A stretch of 64,000 nt of DNA from Coriobacteriaceae bacterium. Lineage in GTDB: Bacteria; Actinomycetota; Coriobacteriia; Coriobacteriales; Coriobacteriaceae. Shown here one piece after another: positions 44,612-51,852 of the stretch (the first letter of the stretch is position 1; each line of letters starts with the position of its first letter). The stretch is from the NCBI GenBank assembly GCA_902364975.1, contig CABJFQ010000001.1:248001-312000 (forward strand), given 5' to 3'. The translations under genes were made by a program, and so were the position numbers. The notes under the pieces are model-generated. The model did not search any database, was not told where the DNA came from, and worked only from the letters and a program-made list of their open reading frames with translations.

Positions 44612-45637
44612 TTAGCGCGCCGCGTACTCGAGCATGCGGTCGAGCGTGAGCTTGGCCTGATCGGCGGCCTCGTCCGACACGCCAATCCGCACCTCGCCCT
44701 CGCCCGTCTCCAGGCAGCGCACGAGCTTTTCGAGCGTGATGAGATCCATGTTGACGCAGGTGGGCTGCACCGCAGGGAAGTAGAACTTCTTGCCGGTGCC
44801 CTGGCAGCGGCGCTCAAGTTCGTAGAGCACGCCGCGGACCGTCACGATGATGAACTCGCTCGCGTCCGACTCCTCGGCATACTTGATGATGCCGGCAGTA
44901 GACCCGATGTAGTCGGCCTCAGCCAGGACGTCGGCCTTGCACTCGGGGTGCGCTAGCACGAGCGCGTCGGGGTGCGCCTCCTGCGCGTCGACGATCTGCT
45001 CGACGGTGATGATGTGATGACGCGGGCAGTAGCCGTTGTTGAGAATGACGTGCTTTTGGGGCACCTGCTCGGCCACAAAGCGGCCCAGGTTCTGGTCGGG
45101 AATGAACAAGATGTGCTGCTGCGGCAGCTCGGACACGATCTTGACGGCGTTAGAGCTGGTAACGCACACGTCACTCCAGCTCTTGATCTCGACCGTCGAG
45201 TTGACGTAGCAGACGACAGCTAGGTCGTCGCCATACTCGGCGCGCGCCGCGTCGACCGTCTCGCGCTTGACCATGTGCGCCATGGGACAGTCCGCGCCCG
45301 GCTCGGGCAGCAGCACGGTCTTGGTGGGGTTGAGCAGCTTGGCGCTCTCGCCCATAAACTCCACGCCGCACAGCACGATAGTCTGCTGCGGCAGGCTCTT
45401 GGCGAGCTTTGCCAGGTAGAAGCTGTCGCCGACGTAATCGGCAACGGCTTGGACCTCGGGCGCCACATAGTAGTGCGCCAGGATCACCGCGTCACGTTGG
45501 GTTTTTAGTTGCTGAATGGCCTCGACGAGCTCTGCGGGCACCAGTGCCGCGCGCTCCGTTGCCGTCGTTGCCGATGCTAGGCCGGCCGCGATATCGCGTG
45601 CAAGCTCCGACGCATCCATGTTCGCGCTCTGTGCCAT
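44612..45637 (-). CDS. nadA: quinolinate synthase NadA
   Basis: About 341 residues. NadA condenses iminoaspartate with dihydroxyacetone phosphate using a [4Fe-4S] cluster. The conserved features are AHYYVAPEVQAVADYVGDSF, VLCGVEFMGESAKLLNP, NGYCPRHHIIT, LAHPECKADVLAEADYIGST and EFIIVTVRGVLYELERRC. ATG 45637 with GAGGGG upstream is favoured; the TTG just before it is too close. First gene of the nad operon, about 40 bp downstream of a perfect palindrome. Confidence 0.95.
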   Translation of the reverse strand: MAQSANMDASELARDIAAGLASATTATERAALVPAELVEAIQQLKTQRDAVILAHYYVAPEVQAVADYVGDSFYLAKLAKSLPQQTIVLCGVEFMGESAKLLNPTKTVLLPEPGADCPMAHMVKRETVDAARAEYGDDLAVVCYVNSTVEIKSWSDVCVTSSNAVKIVSELPQQHILFIPDQNLGRFVAEQVPQKHVILNNGYCPRHHIITVEQIVDAQEAHPDALVLAHPECKADVLAEADYIGSTAGIIKYAEESDASEFIIVTVRGVLYELERRCQGTGKKFYFPAVQPTCVNMDLITLEKLVRCLETGEGEVRIGVSDEAADQAKLTLDRMLEYAAR

Positions 45638-45678
45638 CAAGGCCCCTCTCTTTTGGCGAATCTTGGGGCTTTAGTATG

Positions 45679-45722
45679 ACACCTGGCTTTACAGCTGACA
45701 AGACAGCTGTAAAGCCAGGTGT
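45679..45722 (-). promoter_or_regulatory. 19-bp-arm perfect palindrome upstream of nadA (possible NiaR operator)
   Basis: ACACCTGGCTTTACAGCTG (45679-45697) and its perfect complement (45704-45722) flank ACAAGA. It lies 42 bp upstream of the nadA ATG in the promoter region. In an operon ending with niaR this is the natural place for its operator, but it could also be one of the palindromic repeats common here. Confidence 0.65.
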
Positions 45723-45747
45723 AAAGTTGGAATAAAGATTCAATCAT

Positions 45748-45804
45748 GGGGCGGGTCCATTTTCGAACTGGCAAGCTGAGGATAGTCGAAAATGGACCCG
45801 CCCC
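45748..45804. repeat. 19-bp-arm palindrome
   Basis: GGGGCGGGTCCATTTTCGA (45748-45766) pairs perfectly with 45786-45804 around a 19-nt loop. It lies in a gene-free stretch between nadA and the IS-derived region. Confidence 0.85.
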
Positions 45805-45842
45805 AAGATTCGAGCGGCCCGCATTGTCCTGGACCAAGGGGC

Positions 45843-46053
45843 GGTGGTCAAAAAAGGCCAAATATGAGTACTGTCACCAAATTGGTAGCATCGATTTTCC
45901 GGTCCAGAGCAGCAAAATCGCCTTGTTTGGAGCCCGATCACGACTCTGAAGGACGAAAATCGATGCACTTTTGGCCGCTGGCACCGATTTTGGAGGCCAT
46001 TTGGCTGCCACTAAACTGGTAACAGTACTCATATTTGGCCTTTTTTGACCACC
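45843..46053. repeat. 211-bp palindromic element with 32-bp perfect terminal inverted repeats
   Basis: Ends 45843-45874 and 46022-46053 are perfect complements for 32 bp. A second inverted repeat inside (GCATCGATTTTC at about 45888 with GAAAATCGATGC at about 45955) suggests a long structure or nested insertion. No open frame is visible, so it fits a small non-autonomous (MITE-like) element. I could not find a target-site duplication. Confidence 0.75.
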
Positions 46054-46201
46054 GGGTTTCCGGCAAACCCCAAAAGCGGGGCCGGATCGCTCGATCCGGA
46101 CCCGCTGGGGGTAGCGAGCACAATCGAGGTGTAAGAAGCAAGAGAGGGCCATCGCCTAGAATCGTCAGCGCCTAGATATTCAACGAGAGGAAAGACAGTG
46201 G

Positions 46202-46520
46202 TCCGCAGCGACATGCTACCCCAGCCGGACCGGGGGCTCGGCCTCGACCGGCCCCAGACCGAGGCATTTCACCGACGAGTTCAAGAGGAAGATAGTCGAT
46301 CTCCACAACGCCGGAAAGCCCAGGCGCGAGGCCATGGACGAGTGCGACCTCGACAAGAGCACCGTGGAGAGGCGGGTCAAGTCGATAAACGAGACCGGCT
46401 CGCCGCGCGCCGCCGACAACCGCACGCCCGAGTAGAACCGGATCCTGGAGCCCGAGCGCGAGAACCGCAGGCTCCGGATGGAGGTCGACGTCTTAAGACG
46501 AGCGGCGCCAGCATACGCTC
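46202..46520 (+). pseudogene. degenerate IS3-family transposase OrfA
   Basis: The frame of 46262 reads RHFTDEFKRKIVDLHNAGKP, then STVERRVKSINETGSPRAAD and, after an in-frame TAG (46433-46435), NRRLRMEVDVLRR: the helix-turn-helix and leucine-zipper parts of an IS3 OrfA. Nonsense and possible frameshift changes and a missing 3' partner show that it is dead. It differs in sequence from the OrfA of the intact IS next to it, so it is the relic of a different IS. Confidence 0.75.
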
Positions 46521-46632
46521 GGAAGTCAGGGCCATGGCGGCCAACGGGGGGGCCGCTGCCCCATATCGGCGCAGCGCTGGCATCGAGGCCTTCTGACCTG
46601 TGTCAAGATTTCGGACACGCAAGCTCGAGGAA

Positions 46633-47567
46633 TCAAGCGGCCATAGGCATGGCCTCGGGCTTGGGCTCGGTTCTCTCGAAGAAGGCCGCCATGGCCTCGG
46701 CCGGCACCTTGTAGCCGATCGTCGAGCGGGGCCTTCGGCGGTTGTAGTACGCCTCGATGAACTCGACCACCGCGTGCTTGGCGGAATCCCTGGTCGGGAA
46801 GCTGCGCCTGTAGTACATCTCGTTCTTCAGCGTGGCGAGGAACGACTCAGCCACCGCGTTGTCGTGGCAGTTGCCGGTGCGGCTGCAGGACAGCCGCACG
46901 TCGTTGTCGCGCGCCCATTCGGCCAGAAGCCTGCTGGTGTACTGGGCGCCGCGGTCGGCGTGGAATATCGCGTTGCCGGCCACGTAGCCGCGCGATTTGG
47001 CCGACGCCAGCGCCGAAACCACGATGTCGGCGGTCATGCGCTCGGAGAGCGACCAGCCCACCACCATGCGGGTGTTGAGGTCGATGACCGTCGACAGGTA
47101 CAGCCATCCCTCGCCGGTGCGCAGGTAGGTGATGTCGCCCACGAGCTTGTAGGTTGGAACGGGACTGGTGAAGTCGCGGCTCACCAGGCCGGGCCGGGGC
47201 CTGGCCTTCGGGTCGGGGATGGTGGTGCGCTTCCTGGCGTTGGGCGTGCAGCCGCGTATTCCCAGCTCGTGCATCAGCTTGCGCACCCTGTACAGGGTCA
47301 ATCCGGAGAACTCGCCGGGCAGGAAGCATTTCACGAACCGGAAGCCGAACCTGCGGTCCGACTCCAGCCACACGCGCCGGACCGCCTCGCGCTCGGCCGA
47401 CCAGTTTTCTCGCGGGCAGCCGTTGGAGAGCCACGAGTAGAAGCCCGATCGGCTCACGCCGAGCACGCGGGCCATCATTTTCACCGGGAATTCGGCCTTC
47501 TCCGCCAACATCATCCGGTAGCATGCGGCTACGCCTGGCTTTTGGCGAAGAAGGCCGCGGCTTTTTT
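46633..47567 (-). CDS. IS3-family transposase OrfB (DDE integrase), made by -1 frameshift from OrfA
   Basis: About 300 residues of an rve-type integrase. The region includes MARVLGVSRSGFYSWLSNG, then the DDE residues in GDITYLRT (first Asp), HADRGAQYTS (second Asp) and VAESFLATLKNE (Glu), and ends YYNRRRPRSTIGYKVPAEAM. The frame is open back to 47871, but the natural product is an OrfAB fusion made at the A6 run (complement of 47562-47567) within orfA. All catalytic residues are present, so the element may still be active. Confidence 0.85.
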
Positions 47568-47813
47568 CAAGAAGGCGTTCTCCATCTCGAGCTCGCGTAT
47601 GCGCCTTTTCGCCTCGCGAAGCTCGCGGTCCTCGGCCTTGGGGTCGGGCCCGCCGGCAAGCTCGCGCCGGCGGTTCTGCACCCACTTGTTCACGGTCTTG
47701 GAATTCAGGCCCAGTTCTGCGCAGCATTCCGTTATCGGCCTGCCCGTCGAGATGATGTAGTCGGCGGTCTCGCGCCTGAACTCGTCGGTGTACTTGGCGG
47801 CTGGGTTGGACAT
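47529..47813 (-). CDS. IS3-family transposase OrfA
   Basis: A 94-residue protein with an HTH (AKYTDEFRRETADYIISTGR, CCAELGLNSKTVNKWVQNRR) and a leucine-zipper-like helix (REAKRRIRELEMENAFLKKA). Near its end LKKAAAFFAKSQA is encoded over TTGAAAAAAGCC, whose A6 run permits the -1 slip that joins OrfA to OrfB. Confidence 0.88.
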   Translation of the reverse strand: MSNPAAKYTDEFRRETADYIISTGRPITECCAELGLNSKTVNKWVQNRRRELAGGPDPKAEDRELREAKRRIRELEMENAFLKKAAAFFAKSQA

Positions 47814-47895
47814 AGCATACCGTCCTCTCGGTCGTCGATGAATGCATTCTAAAGGATTGGGCCTCTAGCATGCGTGTCCGAAAAGACGATACAGG

Positions 47896-49002
47896 TCAGA
47901 CAACCCAATAAGACGTCGTCTCGAGCGCGTCCTCTGCACGGTCGAGCGTGCTTCTGGCCTTGGCACCCTGTTTGAACCACGAGCGCAGGTCCTCGAGCGT
48001 GCTGCCCGCTGCATACACCTTGATTTTGCGACCGCCTTTCGTGGTCACCGTGCAACGGTCGCCGCTCTCGCTGTTCTCGTGCGCCGTGACCTTCTTGAGG
48101 TAATCGCGACGGAACGCCACGACGCGGGCATTGCTGATCTCGATGAACCAATCGTCGTCGACAAGCGAAGTGCCCGTGGCACCTCGACTTGCCATCTCCT
48201 CGGCGAAGGAGAAACCGAGTTCGCGCTCCTGCCTGCCGATCTCGTAGATACCACGGGCGGGCATGCTGAGCATAAGCAGGGGCAGGAGTCCCCCTATGAA
48301 CAGGAAGAGGAACGGAACGAGCAAGAGCAAGCGGGCTCCGGCATCGGTGAAAACAGCCATGAAGGCGATCACGAGCGAGAAGACGAGCGCCATGCCGTTG
48401 AAAACAATCGTCAACGGCTTGACGGCAGACCAACACAGGCCCGCCTTGGTCATGGGACCGTCGACGGCGTCCGAGACTTCGATGCCCTCTTCCTCCAGAC
48501 GGGCGAGGAGGTTGAGCGAGCACACCCCCTCGAGGCTTATCGAGCAGAACTTTCGATCGCCCTCGAACAGGTCGATCCTCATCATCTGCGTGTGAAGCGT
48601 TGCATGGGTGATGTTGCCGAACGTCGTCTCCTTGCGGATGCCGAAGGCGTTACGCGAGAGAATTCGTTCACCGTCCACGTCGATGCGCGGGATGCTCAGC
48701 AGGGCCCAGATGGCCATGCCCGCAAGTGCCATGGCGTGGCCGAACCACACAAGCTCGTGGCCCCACTCGCCCAGCGAAACGCCCTGCCAGACGTAAACAC
48801 CCAACATGAGCAGCTCGAACGCGACCGCGCAGCAGGCGATGATCGTGCGGATGGCAGCGGGCACGCGCACCGTGAAGCGATCGAGGCTGTCCGTCGCCTC
48901 ACTGCGCTCACGCGCGCCGCGACGGGCGACCCATGCAGTGAGCGGACCGACGATGAACACCACCATCGCCACGCGCAGGAACGATTCGAGTATGTCGCCC
49001 AT
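47896..49002 (-). CDS. membrane protein with PH-like region, 3' end altered by IS
   Basis: About 368 residues: two N-terminal helices (MVVFIVGPLTAWVA region and ACCAVAFELLMLGVYVW), a soluble PH-like stretch (IDVDGERILSRNAFGIRKET), two more helices (about 205-255), and a second soluble domain (FIEISNARVVAFRRDYLKKV, CTVTTKGGRKIKVYAAGSTL). The last codons read SYWVV-TGA, and the TGA (47896-47898) lies inside the IS terminal repeat, so the IS provides the stop; the original C-terminus may have been longer. The start could be 49002 or 49014. No specific function. Confidence 0.7.
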   Translation of the reverse strand: MGDILESFLRVAMVVFIVGPLTAWVARRGARERSEATDSLDRFTVRVPAAIRTIIACCAVAFELLMLGVYVWQGVSLGEWGHELVWFGHAMALAGMAIWALLSIPRIDVDGERILSRNAFGIRKETTFGNITHATLHTQMMRIDLFEGDRKFCSISLEGVCSLNLLARLEEEGIEVSDAVDGPMTKAGLCWSAVKPLTIVFNGMALVFSLVIAFMAVFTDAGARLLLLVPFLFLFIGGLLPLLMLSMPARGIYEIGRQERELGFSFAEEMASRGATGTSLVDDDWFIEISNARVVAFRRDYLKKVTAHENSESGDRCTVTTKGGRKIKVYAAGSTLEDLRSWFKQGAKARSTLDRAEDALETTSYWVV

Positions 49003-49189
49003 ATTAACCACCATCCCAATAGAAAACGTGAATTTGGGAGACTATAGCAGAGCGAAGCGATCTGCACGGCATCGTCCGGGTGTTTTCGGCATACGGTGGA
49101 AACCAGCGGCAGCGGACGTTGAGAACTCACCCAAAAGACGCGATTCGACCGAAGCGATTCTTCTTGACTTGGTCTCAATGTGATACGAC

Positions 49190-49717
49190 ATGCGCCACTA
49201 CCTGCGCGGTCTAGCGGCCCTGATCGAAGAGGGTCACACCGATGAGGCACTCGAGCGCATCGACGCGCTCTGCGAGACCAACGACCGCACCGCCGTGCGC
49301 CGCTACTGCGCCAACGAAACGGTCAACATTGCGCTCTCGTCGCTTTCCGCGGACATCAACGCGCACGGCATCACCGCCGACCTGCACGCCGCCGTGCCCG
49401 AAACCGTCCACGTGGGCGATGTCGATCTATTCAGTGTGGTATCGAACGCCCTGGACAATGCCATCGCCGCGGCGAGCGCCGCCCCCGAAGGCAAGCGGTT
49501 TGTCGACCTGGACCTTCGCTACGAAGACGGTCAGCTTCTATTGCTGGTTTCCAACACGTTTGGCCGTGCGCCGCACATGGTCGACGGCATGCCCGTGACT
49601 CAGCACACTGGGCACGGCTTTGGCACCAAGAGCATTATGCTTGCCGTCGAGCGCATGAACGGCAACTGCCAGTTCCGCATTAACGGCGACCGGTTTGAGC
49701 TGCGCGCCGTGATGTAG
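49190..49717 (+). pseudogene. 5'-truncated GHKL-type sensor histidine kinase
   Basis: A 175-residue frame that starts at the phospho-acceptor-like region (MRHYLRGLAALIEEG, then LERIDALCET) and includes the GHKL ATPase N-box (VVSNALDNAIAAASAA) and G-box (HGFGTKSIMLAVERMNG). The membrane sensor domain is missing: an in-frame TGA lies at 49181-49183, with no upstream helices. There is no response regulator beside it. It is probably the remnant of a two-component gene lost during rearrangement near the IS cluster. Confidence 0.7.
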
Positions 49718-49735
49718 GGGCTGCCGCCAACCTCG

Positions 49736-50311
49736 CTACAGCGGTGCAGCCGCCGGGGTCAGCTGCTTAATGTAGGCCCACATGCGCTGCTTGGCGGCCT
49801 TGTCGGTGAGCGCCGCCTCAAAACCGTCGAGCGCCAGCACGCGGCGCCCCTGCACATGGGCGACCAGGCCGGGCTTGAGCATGGCGGTGTCAAAGTCATC
49901 AATTGCCACAAGCATATCGGCATAGGTCTCGCGCATGACATCGGCCGCGCTGTTATCGAGCAGCAGCACCGCCTCGGGATCCAGAGCCTCAAGCGCCTCG
50001 CGGAACAGCTCGCACGGCAGAGTCTCGCCCACCGCGACCGCTCCGTCACCTGTGCCGGCGACGCTTGCCAGCACGCAAAAATCCTCGGGCGCGTAGCCGA
50101 TGGCCCCAAGCGCCTTGCGCAGCGCAGCACCGTCCGGACCGGCAGCCAGCTCGCCGCCCGAACGCTCGGCCTCGTCCAAATCGCCTTTGACCAGCACGAT
50201 CGGCGAGCACGCGTTACCCACGATGCGCACGCCACGGACCGCAAGCGATGTGAGCTCCTGCTCGGCCGCCTGGGCGATGGCTTCTTTTTTCTGGCTTTGT
50301 GACGTGGACAT
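49736..50311 (-). CDS. conserved-looking cytosolic protein, function unknown
   Basis: About 191 residues, without membrane helices or obvious motifs. It contains IVGNACSPIVLVKGDLDEAE, ALGAIGYAPEDFCVLASVAG and LDPEAVLLLDNSAADVMRET, an alternating alpha/beta pattern. ATG 50311 has GGAGAG upstream. It is divergent from thioredoxin. I cannot assign a family from sequence alone. Confidence 0.6.
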   Translation of the reverse strand: MSTSQSQKKEAIAQAAEQELTSLAVRGVRIVGNACSPIVLVKGDLDEAERSGGELAAGPDGAALRKALGAIGYAPEDFCVLASVAGTGDGAVAVGETLPCELFREALEALDPEAVLLLDNSAADVMRETYADMLVAIDDFDTAMLKPGLVAHVQGRRVLALDGFEAALTDKAAKQRMWAYIKQLTPAAAPL

Positions 50312-50447
50312 GCGCTCTCCAATCGTTTGCGTGCCCACCATTATATAAAAGAGCTGCCCGCGAGTGGTTGCTTTGCGGGCGGCTGGGTATAAGCACGGTC
50401 GTACTGAGTTTTACGCGGCCGAGCCGCGTCGTATTATGGAGGTCACC

Positions 50448-50768
50448 ATGGCTGACATTAAGCAGATTACCCCCGAGAACTTCGATTCCATCGTTAACGA
50501 CAGCCTGCCCGTGCTGGTCGATTTTTGGGCGCCCTGGTGCGGGCCCTGCCGATCGCTCTCGCCCATCGTGGACGAGGTAGCCGATGAGCTGGCGGGCAAG
50601 CTTGCCGTTGCCAAATGCAACGTCGACGACAACCAGGACCTGGCCATGAAGTATGGCGTCATGAGCATCCCCACGCTGATTGTGTTTAAGAACGGCGAGG
50701 AGATTGACCGCTCGGTTGGCGCTCTGCCCAAGGCGAGGCTGCAGGCGCTGCTGGAGAAGCATCTGTAA
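50448..50768 (+). CDS. trxA: thioredoxin
   Basis: A 106-residue thioredoxin with the active site WAPWCGPCRSLSP near residue 30, and the cis-Pro loop MSIPTLIVFKNGE. It reduces protein disulfides together with thioredoxin reductase. ATG 50448 has GGAGG upstream; the longer frame adds 28 residues of no similarity. No terminator is obvious downstream. Confidence 0.95.
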   Translation: MADIKQITPENFDSIVNDSLPVLVDFWAPWCGPCRSLSPIVDEVADELAGKLAVAKCNVDDNQDLAMKYGVMSIPTLIVFKNGEEIDRSVGALPKARLQALLEKHL

Positions 50769-50989
50769 TACGCTTGTTACTTGCCCGCCGTCCATGAGCG
50801 GTTTTGCACCGCTCGCCGGACTGCCGGGTGCGGCGCGTGCGACCACGGATAGTATGGTAGTTACAAACAGCCCCCAGTGAACGGGTGCGAGTCACACAGA
50901 CTCGTACCCGTTTTCTTATGCAGCAGCGCATAGAGCGAGCGTAGTAAAATCTGAACCACTGAACTGCCCCATACAAAAGGAGATTTTCC

Positions 50990-51238
50990 ATGCATGATGT
51001 TGGAATGAACATGAGCCAGCTTGCCATGAGCGTCAAGCAGGTCGACGACACCATCGAGCTCGCTCACGAGTGGAGCCATCAGCTGCTGCATGCGACCGAG
51101 AATTTTGACATGGAGCGCATCGGCGCCAAGCTCGAGGCAGCCATGGCCGCGCTGCACGAGGCCCACGACGCACTCGAGGGCTACGAAGAGGCCATCGAGG
51201 CCGACCACAACTCCGTCGGCTCCGTGAAGCTGGTGTAA
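50990..51238 (+). CDS. small helical protein coupled to nikR
   Basis: An 82-residue mainly helical protein with a number of His and Met residues (MHDVGMNMSQLAMSVKQVDD, ELAHEWSHQLLHATENF). AAGGAG is upstream. Its stop is one base before the nikR start, so it is very likely translated with nikR and may be linked to metal or hydrogenase biology (inference from position only). No known family recognised. Confidence 0.7.
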   Translation: MHDVGMNMSQLAMSVKQVDDTIELAHEWSHQLLHATENFDMERIGAKLEAAMAALHEAHDALEGYEEAIEADHNSVGSVKLV

Positions 51239-51239
51239 C

Positions 51240-51734
51240 GTGGCCGAGCACGAGCACGCGCACAATCACGGTGCGGACGACGATGCAAGCTGCCGCTACA
51301 GCGGCTCCAGCTCCGAGCTGGTCCGCTTTTCGGTCACCGCGCCCGACGACCTGCTGCGCCGCTTTGACGAGCAGATCGCGCGCCGCGGTGACGTGGCTAA
51401 CCGATCCGAGGCCGTACGCGATCTGATTCGCGCCTCGATCGCCAAGGAGCAGATGCGCACGCCCGACGAGCAGGTCATCGGTTCGCTCACCATGATCTAT
51501 GACCACCATACCGGCGATCTGACGCGCCGTCTGGACGAGGTGCAGCACGACTACACCGACGAGATTGTCTCGACCATGCACGTGCATCTGGACCACCACA
51601 ACTGCCTGGAGATTCTGGCGCTCAAGGGTCGCGGCAAACGCGTCTATGAGCTAGCGGACCGGTTGCTGGGACTGCGCGGCGTTAAGCACGGCGAGCTCAC
51701 CTGCGCCGCCACCAAGCAGAGCCTGGGGCTGTAG
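51240..51734 (+). CDS. nikR: nickel-responsive regulator NikR
   Basis: A 164-residue ribbon-helix-helix/ACT-like repressor. After a His-rich start (HEHAHNHG), the RHH domain (RFSVTAPDDLLRRFDEQIAR) is followed by the nickel-binding domain with HVHLDHHNCLEILAL, which supplies the His-His-Cys ligands. It represses nickel uptake genes when nickel is abundant. Start GTG 51240 lies right after the small gene stop. Its place just before hypF fits coordination of nickel supply with hydrogenase maturation. Confidence 0.93.
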   Translation: MAEHEHAHNHGADDDASCRYSGSSSELVRFSVTAPDDLLRRFDEQIARRGDVANRSEAVRDLIRASIAKEQMRTPDEQVIGSLTMIYDHHTGDLTRRLDEVQHDYTDEIVSTMHVHLDHHNCLEILALKGRGKRVYELADRLLGLRGVKHGELTCAATKQSLGL

Positions 51735-51753
51735 CGGGATTTCCCGCAGCGCA

Positions 51754-51832
51754 CCTGCCAAAAAGGGACAGGTTTGTTTTGGCAGGTTTAGAAGTTTTAC
51801 CGACCAAAATAAACCTGTCCCTTTTTGGTCGG
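51754..51832. repeat. REPIN-like pair of 33-nt hairpins between nikR and hypF
   Basis: Unit 1 (51754-51786) has arms CCTGCCAAAA and TTTTGGCAGG around AGGGACAGGTTTG. Unit 2 (51800-51832) has arms CCGACCAAAA and TTTTTGGTCGG, in the opposite orientation. The two units also pair with each other. Both share the GGGACAGG core and 33-nt size with the hairpins at 32-33.7 kb. Confidence 0.88.
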
Positions 51833-51852
51833 TTTTGACGAGGGGAAGCCAC

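Larger units (their letters stand above)
46592..47900 (-). mobile_element. IS3-family insertion sequence
   Basis: About 1309 bp bounded by imperfect inverted repeats starting TCTGACCTGT at 46592 and ending ACAGGTCAGA at 47900; the shared inner parts include TTTCGGACACGCA and GAGG. It carries overlapping orfA and orfB on the minus strand. The flanks (CCT and CAA) show no clear target duplication. The insertion lies between a relic OrfA and the end of a membrane-protein gene whose stop codon lies in the IS end. Confidence 0.88.

Noticed and set aside
45843..46053. tRNA or transcription attenuator
   Set aside because: The long pairing does not fold as a tRNA and no leader peptide or downstream biosynthesis gene is present.
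46592..47900. Target-site duplication of the IS
   Set aside because: The bases next to the ends (CCT and CAA) do not match, so no duplication could be supported.
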